The position numbers and the translations under genes are program-made. From the NCBI GenBank assembly GCA_040357565.1, contig JBDODJ010000092.1: a DNA stretch of 43,144 nucleotides; one strand, given 5' to 3'. Below the pieces are notes generated by a model that saw only the letters and a program-made list of their open reading frames with translations, did no database searches and was not told the DNA's origin. Shown here piece after piece: positions 22,932-33,667 of the stretch. Position 1 is the first letter of the stretch. Each line of letters opens with the position of its first letter. Source of the DNA: Cercozoa sp. M6MM (lineage: Eukaryota; Endomyxa: Ascetosporea).

Positions 22932-24514
22932 TCAGTCAGACGCCGGATGGCCGACGTACCACTGCACGTTATCCTCTTTATCATGCATCGTGCAGGAAAA
23001 GCTAGTTAGGGCTTTGATAGAAACCTCAGCAAGTGGAGCATCTTCAACAATGTCGCTAAGGTCAGAGACACTGCCGGAGCAGCGACCGCTGTGAACGCCC
23101 ACGTAATAGCTGCACAAACGGATTGGCACACATGCTAGCACATAGACAGTCACAGACACAAGAGCGTAGCGCAGGTTTACCTATGGTGCGAGAAGGAAGT
23201 TTGAAGACCACCACGCGAGCAGTTCTTGTCTTCCTTGACGGCATCATCGCACACTGCAAACACAACTCAAGGACAGACATAGATAGACCTGCCACAAAAG
23301 AGAAGCGTACGAACGTAGTCCTTCTTCTTTCGGTACCAAACCTCCTGCGGAACATGCGCAAAGCCCCAGCTGCGCGAAGGCACCGCCGGAACGGCGTCGC
23401 GGCGGTTCACCTGAGCAACAACAACACATAAAGACAAAAATCATAGGCACAGACAAGCCATACGATGCGGAACGAGACGTCCGTGACCGACTGAACACCA
23501 AATTTGACGAAGGTCTCGTCACCCACTGCGCATACCAAGGGCATGAACAACAACAACAGCCCTGAAGTGTACAGAAAGCATACCACGAGGCGAACCAAAC
23601 GTCACCAGGTCTTAACAGTACAGTGCACATAAATTTACACATAAACACAGATCCACACAGCACACACTCACCGACCGAGACACCACGCGTCTTGAGATCC
23701 TGTCCGATATCAACGGCTGCAAGCGTGGCCAGGGCACCGCTACACAGAGGACAGTTAAACAATGTGCACACAGACATAGGATGGATACAAAAACGCAAAT
23801 TTACCCGAGGGAGTGTCCAGTGAAGGTGACACGCTTCGCTTCGAAGCGCTTAAGTGCCAATTCGACCAGCTTGCGCACCCTGAAGTCAAAACACAGAACA
23901 CAATGCATGTAAAGGCTCTAAAAATAGGGGAAGAAGCTAACACACTGTTTGTCAAGCGAGGACGAGTAACCACGAAGGAAGCCCTGCCACATTAGGTAGA
24001 GTAGGCATATACTAAAGATGCAACGGTCGGCATGTACCTTGTGGACCTGGCCCTCCGCACGGTCCCAGGACGTGCGTTTGTAGTCAAGGTTGTTCAGCCA
24101 GTTGGCGATGTTGGCGGAGCCACTGTGTATCAGAAATGGGAAAACCACGTAGACTACATGATTTGATTTGGACCGGTGTAGGGGGGTTACCGGAAGCTCA
24201 CAACGACATCTTGCGTGGACGGCTGGAACCCAACGTAGCCGAAAGTGTCCTGGACGCGATCTATTAGGTAAAAGAGGTAAAGGGAAGGGATAGGGACCAA
24301 AATTACATTTAAAGGTACCCTTCACTTCGTCCATAAAAATGAAATCGATCAGCTCTGGTTGACGGGCATAGCTACTCGACCATCCAGCAAGAGATGACCC
24401 GCCGCAATAGCTATTAAAAGAATGCAAGGTCAGACGCCGAGTATCGGCTTCGCTGTACTCAGTTCCATCAAAGGCACTGGCAGCGGCAACGAGCGACAAG
24501 AGAAGCACCTTCAT
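22932..24514 (-). CDS. Secreted class 3 (fungal-type) lipase
   Basis: Alpha/beta-hydrolase acting on acylglycerols outside the cell. ATG at 24514 gives a signal peptide MKVLLLSLVAAASAF. Exons then read SYCGGSSLAGWS, QPELIDFIFMDEVKG, DTFGYVGFQPSTQDVVVSFR and GSANIANWLNNLDYKRTSW. The nucleophile elbow VTFTGHSLG|GALATLAAVD spans an intron. Then come LVTFGSPR|VGDETFVKFG with the region of the catalytic Asp, and VNRRDAVPAVP followed by WGFAHVPQEVWY, which supplies the catalytic His. Cysteines near the end (CYYVGVHSGRC, SFSCTMHD) fit a secreted protein. The stop is at 22932-22934. Exon order matches the lipase 3 family from start to end. Confidence 0.92.
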
Positions 24515-24992
24515 AATGCCTGCGAACAACAATTTTGAAAAATCGTGCAGAGTGACAACTTCCCCCCAATTCTGCGATCTCCTTTTTGCTTTTTTTTACC
24601 ACAGAGCTGTGTTTGGTTACCCCTTGTCCAGAAGAACAATAATTCAAGTCAAATGACAAGCCTAGATGGTTGCCCTTTGTCCAGGAGACTTGTTGCCAGA
24701 ACTCATTTGTTAAAGGGGCCGCGATCTCCGTACACCTCCTGTCTCGGCTCTACAGTACTGTAGTTTGAAAAATCCAGACTCGATTGCATTCAGCTGTACA
24801 GCAACGAAAAGAAGAGTGCACGAACGGATTATTACAGTGCACTGCACAAAACGGATGTCCATTAATCGCTTATCCGAGTTCCGTGGGTGCAATTTTATTT
24901 TTGCAATTTTAACAGCATCACGTACATTGCAATCATTATTAACAACATCGTCGGGTGCAGTCGTTATGTGCATTTTTAACAACACCATGTAG
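24515..24992. promoter_or_regulatory. Divergent promoter region between the lipase and the SDR gene
   Basis: About 480 bases, AT-rich at the right end. It contains a perfect 14-base palindrome CTACAGTACTGTAG (24750-24763) followed by TTTGAAAAAT, the same arrangement as near 17984. The 5' end of the SDR gene, with an unplaced first exon, probably lies in the right half. Confidence 0.5.
24750..24763. promoter_or_regulatory. Perfect palindrome CTACAGTACTGTAG
   Basis: Fourteen-base inverted repeat in the middle of a divergent intergenic region. It is related to the palindromes at 8667, 12439, 14240 and 30354. Binding-site function is inferred. Confidence 0.45.
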
Positions 24993-25327
24993 GGTAAAAG
25001 TCTTCGTCACGGGTGCCACTGGTTTCCTGGTAACTCGCTTTTGCTTGTTCGTCTTAAGGTTTCATTGGGATGCCGTTGAATAGGGCACGTGCCTGCTGCG
25101 CACGCTTGTGTCGACGCAGCGGTGTGCGGAAGTGCACGTGCTGTGTCGCTCTCGCGCGCGTCTACCAACTGGCCTCACTGACAGGGCCAATGATGATGGC
25201 GAGGATATTTGCCGCGTCGTCGTTCACGAAGGCGACGTATGTGATGCCGATGCGGTGGATGCCGCCATTGCCGCTGCATCGGTACCATGATGTGTAATCA
25301 ATGAACCTGCGTTTCACTGTGTGTGTG

Positions 25328-25392
<65 letters not shown>

Positions 25393-25402
25393 NNNNNNNN
25401 NN

Positions 25403-25473
<71 letters not shown>

Positions 25474-26094
25474 CCACTGGATTACGTGTTTCACCTCGCT
25501 GCAGTGATCGGGTACCACCCTAGCCAACGAGGTACGCCTGTTCGTACATCTGATGCGCACGGTGCAGGTCTAGTGTACGCATAGATCTCATGCAGCGAGT
25601 CAATGTTGAAGGCACAAAGAACATCGTTCGTGCATGTGCCAAACATGGCACGGGTCGACTCGTGCACTGGTATTTTTCATGCAGACCAACCGTATGTAAG
25701 GTACAGCGACGTGCGGCTTGCTCTTTTTGGTAGTTCCACCATTATGGCGGTGGGCTCGAATGAGAGTGCAGCAGACCCGCCACTGTCGGAAGGTGCCACT
25801 TGGAACCTTGGCGCTATCGTACACAACACTGTATATAGTTGAAAGTGTTCTCAGTTGTTCATGTTGGCGGTATCTCACAGGGCTCGGGCTACTGCGAGAC
25901 CAAGTTCGCGGCCGAACAGCTGGTCATGACGGCGCACCTTTACCATGTACCCTCTGCCGGCGATTTTGTGTTTGACTATGTAATTTGCGGTGAACGTGTG
26001 CTGGCGTACGTGTAACAGGACATTGAGACAGTCACGTGTTGCCTATCGAACGTCTACGGCAAAGGCGACATGCTCAAGGACTCTCGCAAGACTC

Positions 26095-26168
<74 letters not shown>

Positions 26169-26169
26169 A

Positions 26170-26223
<54 letters not shown>

Positions 26224-27065
26224 ATATGTGCTTCCTGCTTAGTTAAAGGTGGCGCTCGGAAAGATGCCGTTCTACCCGGCTGGTGGCATCAACGTCATTC
26301 ATGTGGTACTGCCTCGCTGTTTGTGTATGTGTTGTGCCTGAGTCTGTACACAAGGCAGGACGACGCGGTGTACGGATTGCTCGCCGCCGCTGTGCGGTAC
26401 ACTCTTTGAAATGTTGTATCCTTCTTGATTGTTATGTGTGCAGAGGGAACGCAAACGAACGATACATTTTAGGAGGCGAGAACATCACCGTACATCATAC
26501 TCGCTCTTATGGAGTTGTTTATGCACTGTCAAGTTAAGCGCAGTGCCGCGAACTGTTTCGTCTGTATGCCGAGTTCGCCGGTGTTCGGGCACCGTTTTTG
26601 CCTTTGGTATTGTCATGATATACCGTACTTACTACTGCTCCGCAAAACATGATGTTGTGGTCACAATGCAGCCGACGTTCGTCATGTTGTTCGCCGCACG
26701 TCTGGGTTTCTTGCCTGTCGAAAAGGTGTGTATCCCGCTCCTCTAACTAAGCATTTAAATTGACAGACTGTGCTGCGATTTGTGCAGGTGATGCTCGCAC
26801 AGCGGTATAACTGGTACGACACGCGCAAAATGCAGTCGCAACTTGGCGTAAAGCCTCGCTCGGCACGGCTTGCGTACCTTTTCTTTCCTCTAGCACACAC
26901 ACGTAACACCTCAATGCAAAAATGATACGTGCCGCAGAGTTCAAGACTCGGTCGAATGGATGCAGCAAAACCTGAACGAGGTTCTTTCGCGACAAACAAA
27001 GAACGGAAAATCGCACACGAAGCTTCGAGTCGCTGTCGTGTCTTTACTTTTCGTACCATGCGCCT

Positions 27066-27115
<50 letters not shown>

Positions 27116-27218
27116 TGGGTGTGATGCGAGTGTGTTAGTATAACGAATGAGTATTATTCAGGTGGTGGCAGCGGTGGTTTTGCAGCGCCGTTTCTTCGGA
27201 AGTCGTGTCTCAGTCTAG
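24993..27218 (+). CDS. Extended short-chain dehydrogenase (3-beta-HSD / dihydroflavonol-reductase type) with C-terminal membrane segment
   Basis: NAD(P)-dependent oxidoreductase. The first firm exon reads KVFVTGATGFL, completing the GxxGxxG nucleotide-binding motif with the next exon GTCLLRTLVS. Later exons give CAEVHVLCRSRARLP; VVHEGDVCDADAVDAAIAAA; DYVFHLAAVIGY; MQRVNVEGTKNIVRACAKHG; STIMAVGSNESAADPP; GYCETKFAAEQLV, with the YxxxK catalytic pair; ETVTCCLSNVYGKGDML; VALGKMPFYPAGGINVIHV; NERYILGGENITVHH; and YNWYDTRKMQSQLGVKPRSA. The C terminus is hydrophobic (LRVAVVSLLFVPCA, VVAAVVLQRRFFGSRVSV), so it is probably membrane anchored. The stop is TAG at 27216-27218. The initiator exon is not identified. 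The substrate (sterol, flavonol-like or sugar) cannot be told from sequence alone. Three introns carry TG repeats. Confidence 0.82.
25319..25471. repeat. TA then TG repeat with 10-base gap in an SDR intron
   Basis: Short TA tract, TG tract, N at 25393-25402, and TG tract ending directly in the acceptor TAG before the exon DYVFHLAAV. Confidence 0.95.
26098..26220. repeat. TG repeat in an SDR intron
   Basis: TG tract of about 120 bases with one GCGCGCGTATG interruption. Confidence 0.95.
27067..27121. repeat. TG repeat in the last SDR intron
   Basis: TG tract followed by GGGTGTGGGTGTGATG; the acceptor ATTCAG follows about 40 bases later. Confidence 0.95.
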
Positions 27219-27590
27219 GTTGCTATAATGTGCTGGCGCAAGCACTTTGGCCTGTGGTGAAAAGGCACAAGATATTGCTCACTGCGGCACATTCCATTCG
27301 CTTTAACGTGCTCAATACCCAACTTAGTTTTCATAGATCGCGCACCTCTAAAGAGCGCACTCGAAGTATTATACCTCCAGATGGGAAGCGAAGCACCCCC
27401 GTACGTATATGATCAAAACTACTGGCACAATTAAAGTCGGGGCAAGCGCCAGCCGGAGCGAGCGCTGGCCGACGGCGACGCGAACAGACGCGAGCAAATC
27501 AACGCGAAAGCTACTACGCGCGCAATGCGACGGCGAGAGACGAACAAATCGTCGCTTGTCCATTTGGGGCGTAGCTTGCCTGCTCGGCTG
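27219..27590. other. Convergent intergenic stretch
   Basis: About 370 bases between the SDR stop and the stop of the minus-strand membrane-protein gene. Open frames here lack recognisable features. Confidence 0.55.
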
Positions 27591-29973
27591 TCAGCGACAC
27601 TCGTCGTCGTCATGCGAGCGAGATTGCGGTCGCGACTGCGAAAACACGTAGGCGTGTGTATGTATGTATGCATGCATGTGTGTGTGTGTGCGTGTGTGCG
27701 TGCGCGCGCGCGCGCGCGTGTGTGTGTGAAACAACCGTACCTTGACAGAAAAAATGAGGCGCGCATGCCACAGTACATGGAAGGACAAGAGCGCCCACGA
27801 CGGCAGCGGTGTCAGTTGCGACAGCAAAGCAACTGCGAGACAGATGATTACAAACACTAAGTGCAGCCACTCACACAAATAAACACGTACAGAGGATGCG
27901 CAAGAAGGCGTCTCGTCGTGGCATAACGCGCGCAAACACGAGCACGGACGCGGCGCAAAAGGCGGCGTGCAGTGCCATCATACCCGTGTCAGTGACGCCG
28001 GTGTGTACCTCAACAAATGCGGTCGCGACGGTGGCATCCGCACTTGCACCTGCAGCACTCGAGGTGTCCACGGCAAAGCGCAGTGTCGTGGAGGCCATGC
28101 TGTAGGAGACCAAGTCGCCCAGACAGTGGCACACCATGAAGGCGAAGTGCAGCACCTGCAGACTCATGTACGCAAGTGTACAGCAGGGAGGCTGTATAGA
28201 GCTATGTTACCCGTACTTGCCACTCTGCGATACGGAAAGTCGTGATTTCAATGTCGTGTGCTGTGCCGGTTTTGGAGACGGCATTGTCAGCGAAGTAATA
28301 GCCACGTGTTGGCAATGTGCCCAAAGCGGTGCGCGTGACCATCATGGCCACGACATGTACCAAAGTCATGAGCAGCAGCATCTGCAAATGCATTGTTTTA
28401 ATACATACCTGTGTGTCAGCGGGTTGACACACAGACACACAGACACACACACGCACACAACACAGACAGACACACAGACACACAATTACCTCCCAGGTAA
28501 CAGTGTGTGCCAGCAGCGGCCGACGCAGAGCAACAAACACGTGCAGGAACAGAAGCAGCAGCAAGGCCACCAGCAGTGCGAGAACTGCCACCAGGCGAGG
28601 CACGACCTCGTCTGTCTCGCCGCCTGTCATCGCACGCACGAGCGACGCCACTCGCGTGCGCCACTGCGACCATTTGTCTGCGCACGTTGGAACAAAGCGT
28701 AAAGCGTGCATGACAGATCAAAGGTCAAAACCGGTGTACCAGGAGCACCAGTCCGCAGCTTCTGGAGGACAGCGTGTGCCTGCAACCGATCGACAACGCA
28801 GTGTGTCACAATCCATTTGATCTGCACTCAAACAAGCTAGATATGCACGCATAGACCCGCATGGCATGGACGATAAAAGCTAAGGCAACATGGTACAGCA
28901 ACCTCCTCGCGGAACTGCAGCAGCTGCGACGCGACAGGTCTCAAGCGCGCAGCCAACTCTCGCGTTTCCTGCTCATCGCATTCGTCGTACTCATCGTCAT
29001 TGCTGCTATCGCCATCGCTTTCATCCACAGGCAGAGCCTCGTGTGTGTGATCAGGAAAGCCGAAAGTGAAGTCTTCGTTGTCATTGAGAGGCACGTTTGA
29101 GTAGCCACTGATGTTGTGTGCAGTGGTGCCATTGTTGCCACTGCTGATGTTGCTGTGGCCGTTGCTGTTGCTGTGAGGACTGATTCTGGTTTGAAGAGGA
29201 GAGGAGCTGGCCGGACGCATCTGCTTGGGATCAAGCACATGCGCGTAGTCGCAGCTGTCGTTGTCGATGTCGCTAAGTGGCGACACGTTGAGCGATCCCT
29301 GCCGGTAAGAAAATCGACTGACCGATTCTGTATCTAAAGCAAAAGTATGAAGGGTCGTACCTCAGGTGTATTTTCATCCACGATACGTGAGCGCATCTGA
29401 GCCTGCTGTTTACGGAGTGTCTCTTCCGCGCGCTGTGTCAGCAACTTCTGCCTGCAAAAGAAAATGCGCACGGTTTCGTTGCGGTGCAGGCGGCTTTCCT
29501 ATGATACCTCAGCGGAGTGTAAGTCCGCGTACTGTTCGCTCTGATAACAAACTTTCGCGCTGCGCACACATCGAACAACGTCAGCGCCATTCATGCGTTT
29601 TGCACTGTGGAAATGGTACGCGTGCGTTGGCGCGGAGCATACGGGTTCACAGGCGACTTTTTGGGTACTGCAAAGCACGTGAGTATGCGTAGTTGTGGTG
29701 ATTATGGTGGGGTGCAAGGCTAACCATACGTGGTGGCACGGGACTGCAGGTGTCAACTCGACGACTCAGCTCGTTCAGCGAGTGCTCTTCGCGCTGCAGC
29801 CGCAGGTCCATCGCCAAATCTCGCTGCAACTGCATTAAAAAGCAAAATCAGCTTTTCGAAGGAGCCTGCACACGGAACGTGAGTGGATTGACCTGGTGTG
29901 CCTCGTTGGGGCGTCTGTTCCGACGCCAGTTCGTTCCACCGAACCGAGCGACCACCGACGGCTTCTGTTTCAT
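27591..29973 (-). CDS. Unrecognised multi-pass membrane protein with long charged N-terminal region
   Basis: ATG at 29973 gives MKQKPSVVARFGGTNWRRNR and, across an intron, QLQRDLAMDLRLQREEHSLN then ELSRRVDTCSP. Next come PKKSPVNPYAPRQRT, a helix KLLTQRAEETLRKQQAQMRS, and a Ser/Asn/Asp-rich exon (about 28905-29300) with GSLNVSPLSDIDNDSCDYAH. KWIVTHCVVDRLQAHAVLQK and KWSQWRTRVASLVRAM follow. The C-terminal half holds several hydrophobic segments: VLALLVALLLLLFLHVFVAL; MLLLMTLVHVVAMMV; LQVLHFAFMVCHCLGDLVS; MMALHAAFCAASVLVFARV; and LVFVIICLAVALLSQL. The last short exon is SRPQSRSHDDDECR with TGA at 27591-27593. Phasing is good for most junctions; those near 29500-29600 are uncertain. The topology suggests a cytosolic or nucleoplasmic N terminus and at least five membrane spans. 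I do not recognise the family. Confidence 0.6.
27655..27728. repeat. TG/CG-alternating repeat in the last intron of the membrane-protein gene
   Basis: TGTATG, then TG, then a GCGCGCGCGCGCG core, then TG on the plus strand. A purely alternating purine-pyrimidine tract such as this is the classic type of sequence able to adopt Z-DNA. Confidence 0.9.
28430..28482. repeat. CA/CAGA repeat in an intron of the membrane-protein gene
   Basis: ACACAGACAC units on the plus strand, TG-rich in the sense of the minus-strand gene. Confidence 0.9.
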
Positions 29974-30446
29974 GCAAAAAGGGGCGTCAGTTGCCAATTC
30001 GAATCCATAAAATCAACCAGTTGCCTCACAGCCAGTGCTACAGCAACTCGCTACAGCAACTCGCTCTCACCCGGTTGATCACAAAAGGTCCAAAGTTGCA
30101 CGCGGGGTAAGACTCCCGCAAAAACGGTGATGTAACCGGATCGCGGATCGCGGATCGCGGTGTGGGGTGCAGAAAACGTACCATTCACTCGATCAAAAAC
30201 TCGATCAGTGATCCGAACAAAATGCCAGTCAAACCCCGCCCACAAAGAGTAGGACAGCAAGCAAAGTGAAGTTGCACCACGCGGTGTGGCACGTCTGTTG
30301 GCTGAGGTGGCGCAAGTGCAGCTCGAATCGTCTGGCTACAATCAGTGTCGTACCTACAGTACTGTACAGTGTGTTTTTGTGTCTCGGGGTGATTTTTTGA
30401 TTTCCTGGGGTGCGCACAGGCGGTTTACTTCAATTTTGGTGGTGAA
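29974..30446. promoter_or_regulatory. Divergent promoter region between the two membrane-protein genes
   Basis: About 470 bases. It contains CTACAGTACTGTA (30354-30366) overlapping TACTGTACAGT (30360-30370), the densest version of the palindromic motif in the window. A triplicated ATCGCGG word lies near 30139-30161, and a duplicated CTACAGCAACTCG near 30039-30064. No gene is supported inside. Confidence 0.5.
30354..30370. promoter_or_regulatory. Overlapping palindromes CTACAGTACTGTACAGT
   Basis: Two overlapping inverted repeats sharing TACTGTA, 77 bases before the ATG of the Frag1/DRAM-like gene. Function inferred only. Confidence 0.45.
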
Positions 30447-31677
30447 ATGCGCACCTTTGAGCAGTTCGTTTGCAAGCACACACGATTCTTGGTGGTACCC
30501 AATGGATGTTGTTATGAACGTCTGTTGTGTCATCTTCTTGTCGTCAGGTGCTAGCTCTCACAGTATTACTAAGTGCGTTCGTCGTGTGCGGCATCATCGC
30601 GAGCAGTAACGGACACGTCAGCTTTGATTCTGTCGACGACTGGCCACATTTGAGTAACCTCGGGGTACTGTATCTTGCTTTTGCGACGTTAATGAAGTGC
30701 GCGTACAGTAGACACAACATAACATCGATATGTGCGTAGGCGAGGAAACCAGAGCACATTGTTTTTGCGTGTGGCTTGACACTGGCGGCGTTCTTGGTGT
30801 GTTTGCGTGTCTGTACGTGTTTGTGTGTGTTCATGAGTGTACTTTTTATTGATATTTGGTATAGTTGGCAGTTGTCATTGTTGTCTATGCCCGGAAACTC
30901 AGTTCACTCGCACGTAGTGCATCCGAAAATGATGCGGTACACTCCTCTACGCCCTGACTGCGTGCGTGCACTTATCTCTGAGTGTAAGTAGAAGCGGTCT
31001 ATGAGGTTTGTTCACGTCATTCATTTGGCCGGTTTAGCTGCTGCTGTAACTTAACAATAAAGTCGAGTGAATCTAAAATGTACGTGTGGATATGTAGTTC
31101 GGATTATCTTCTCTGTCAATTTTACCGCTTGGCTCGTCCAACGAGCACGTTGTTGATGCACACAACGCCTCCGCTGCAGGTATCGATATGACATTCGACA
31201 CCGTTTTTCCGTGACAGTAAATTGACAGTTTCAATTGACAGTTTGCTTCGTGACGCTCCTGATCCTAAGTGTAACAAATAACTATGCCAGCTTTCTTTTT
31301 AACGTGCCTCCCTTCACATGCGAGTTTTCTCCGAGGTATCCAGGTTTAACCACTCAATCTCGTGCCAAGTACAGTGTCTTGTTGTTCACTTTCTGTAAAT
31401 TACTGTATTCAGAGTGCAGAGGCAGTGTTGGATGCCTGCAATTTCCGGCGTTGTGTTTTACATTGCACACGTGTCTTCGCCACATGCAAAGGGTAGATAA
31501 ATCGTCTCCACAACCACCCACGTGCGCAGACACATTTTGTGAGCAGGTCTTCTGCAGTGGGGCGCGGCAGCCTCGCTCCTGGCATACTTTGCTGCCGCGC
31601 TACCGCTGTTTGACTTGAGTCAGCATTTCTCACCTACTGGTGCGTTACCCCATGTCCATTGCGCCACAGAGAGGTAA
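30447..31677 (+). CDS. Frag1/DRAM/Sfk1-family membrane protein
   Basis: Family members are six-span proteins linked to autophagy (DRAM), GPI-anchor lipid remodelling (Frag1/PGAP2) or plasma-membrane PI4-kinase function (Sfk1). ATG at 30447 gives MRTFEQFVCKHTRFLV. An intron starting GTACCC leads to VLALTVLLSAFVVCGIIASS and then SFDSVDDWPHLSNL, the extracellular loop position of the family. The next exon has the conserved-type RKPEHIVFACGLTLAAFL, followed by LAVVIVVYARKLSSLA, a helix FVHVIHLAGLAAA, a hydrophobic exon CFVTLLILSV, and finally LLQWGAAASLLAYFAAALPL then FDLSQHFSPTG with TAA at 31675-31677. Exon limits between 31060 and 31540 are uncertain. The family assignment rests on topology plus the WPHLSN and KPE-type motifs, so it is moderate. 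Confidence 0.6.
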
Positions 31678-32577
31678 CCCGTACTTGTGACTTGCTTTGG
31701 GTAGCTTCAGCATCGTCATCGCTGGTATCTGACGTCTCTGGGCCGAGTGAAGCCTAAAACTATCGTACCTGTGGACCGAACTGCGCTGCACCCGTATCGA
31801 TCCGTTGCCCAACGTCGGCGGGCCGGCCCGGCCGTTTTAATTCCTGGCACAGTGGTGGGCTGGGAGTGAGGAGAAGTCGTCGATCGTCGGCAACGGCGTT
31901 TCGTCGTCTTGCTGTCGTCCGTCGACTGCCACTCCTCACCGCCTAATTAAACACGCACAGACAAACATAGATTTTTAGGACACCAAAGCGGTGGTGGCCG
32001 AGGCTATATCGCAACTGGCTTTCTCCTCCATACCTCTCTCGTGATGACATGTAAGTGCTCTAACGTAAGTTGCCGATGTTGTCGAACTTTGACGCCAAGG
32101 GAGCCTGCGTGGATGCGACCTCGTACCCAAACGACGCACGTTTAACGGCTTCGTGTAACTACATGCAACATCACCGTAACAGCAACATGTTGTGACTATT
32201 GTAAATAAATAACTCGAGCATTCGGCTGCCAACTGGCGGAGACTCGCCGATCTTCTGCGACTCCTGGTGCTCAGCAATGGCGTTGGCTCGTCGGTGCTTT
32301 TGTCGTCGCCAGCGAGAGTGATAGCCGAACCAATGATGGATTATAACACCCTACACACAACATATGATGCCAGGTAAGTTGTTGGTTTGGCGTATTCCAT
32401 CAGTTCCTTTGACTCATTTCATTCCATCAGTCGGGGATTTGATTTCTTAATACCACTCAGTTGGTTCGGTTGGTTTCTTAATACTGAACGTGAACCAACT
32501 AACTGCACCTGTGTTACCAGGCGCATGGCCATGTTGTGTCTACGTGCCACATTTTCCTGGTAACCTGCATGGGTGTT
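31678..32577. other. Long convergent intergenic stretch; no gene recognised
   Basis: About 900 bases. It includes a GC-rich block around 31823-31845 with CGGCCC-type words, a loose hairpin with GTGAGGAG (from about 31867) facing CTCCTCAC (from about 31932), and a weak third copy of the dispersed repeat (32469-32505). A minus-strand open frame (31975-32277) shows no domain. Confidence 0.5.
32469..32505. repeat. Dispersed repeat, diverged copy 3
   Basis: GTTGGTTTCTTAATACTGAA then CGTGAACCAACTAACTG. It shares the GTTGGTTTCTT start and the CCAACTAACT end with the copies at 8627 and 22722, but the middle differs. Confidence 0.35.
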
Positions 32578-33667
32578 TCACCAGAGTCGCGTCGACTCCC
32601 GTCCCAGCATAGATAAGAGAAGATGAGACACGAAGAGTGCCACCAAAGGAACGATGACGTTGTCCGCTGCAGTAGAAATTAGGGACTCTGCTAGGGCACT
32701 ACACGGAATACGATAGGTCATTGAAATTGCACGTTTTACGCTGTGCGCAAGAACTGGAACTGTCATTATAAGTACCTTGAAAGCATACTGACAAGCGTGA
32801 CGCACACGGGAACAGAACCAAGCTCAAACAGCAGGAGTCTGCCCAAGACAAGCTGGACCAGCACTGACGCAAGGAAGAACGATGTAGTGCCTCGAACGCT
32901 TTTGCGCTTGTTCCACTGAAGCAGACAAAGCACACTTCGGCAATCGAAACCAAAGAGGAGGTGGGTGAGAATATACGGGTAACCGCAGTGTGGCAGAGCG
33001 ACCGAAAATATCAGCTACACCGTCGCCAATACAGAGGGCGACGACAGCATGTACCGCAGACGGCGCGTTTCGATGTCCATACAGTAAAGGTAAGCACGCA
33101 TGCACAATGCCGTACAGCAGCGGCCCCTGCGTACAGGGAATCACGACAGGCGCGTCGATGCCCATACAGTAAAGGTAAGCACGCATGCACGATGCCGTCG
33201 TACAGCAGCGGCCCTGTACATGGGACATTACTGTACCTCAAGCAGCTCCTGTCTGTGGCCACTTCGACTCACTGTATCGACAAGCTGGGCCGCATATCGC
33301 CCTGCTCGGCCGCTTCCGACTAGCGCAAACACAACAGCCGACACCAACGGCACAGCTGCCACCCAGCCATACGCAGTCTCGTCAAACAAAGGCCAGCACA
33401 GGACGAAGACGGGACCAGTCTACGAATTGAACGCTCACACATTGATCCAGTACAACAGTATAAAAGCACGCCTGATAAGAAAAGTTAGGGGGGTATGGGT
33501 AAAGAGGCAGGAGAGATAAAGCGGAAGAAAGGATAAACCCAAAGATGCATGAGTTTGCGCGATGTATGTCTCGATATGCCGCGTTTCCTGGCAAGGACGG
33601 CGAGAGCCAGCATAGCTGCATTTGCTGCACCTGTGATCACAAACGCCACCGGTGCCGACAAGGCCAT
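32578..33667 (-). CDS. Phytol/farnesol/dolichol kinase-family membrane enzyme
   Basis: CTP-dependent polyprenol kinase fold (VTE5, FOLK, Sec59). ATG at 33667 gives MALSAPVAFVITGAANAAML and LALAVLARKRGISRHTSRKL, then MHL, the family RK-hH motif. The next exons read VFALVGSGRAGRYAAQLVDT, SRSGHRQELLE, and GPLLYGIVHACLPLLYGHRN followed by LCIGDGVADIFGR, which is the strongly conserved GDG-AD-GR signature. After a GTATAT intron comes LPWNKRKSVRGTTSFFLASV, then LGRLLLFEL and ALAESLISTAADNVIVPLVA with the D-N-VPL ending. The stop is at 32578-32580. Order and spacing follow plant phytol kinase most closely, for example RELLxGPLLY and KLPxNKRKS. A second copy of the GPLLY exon lies inside the preceding intron (see findings). 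The substrate cannot be fixed from sequence. Confidence 0.85.
33071..33214. repeat. Tandem duplication of an exon segment in the kinase gene
   Basis: Copy A at 33071-33126 and copy B at 33156-33214, offset by 85 bases. They differ at two positions, plus a three-base insertion in copy B. Copy A is the functional exon by phase. Copy B sits in the upstream intron of this minus-strand gene. Confidence 0.85.
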
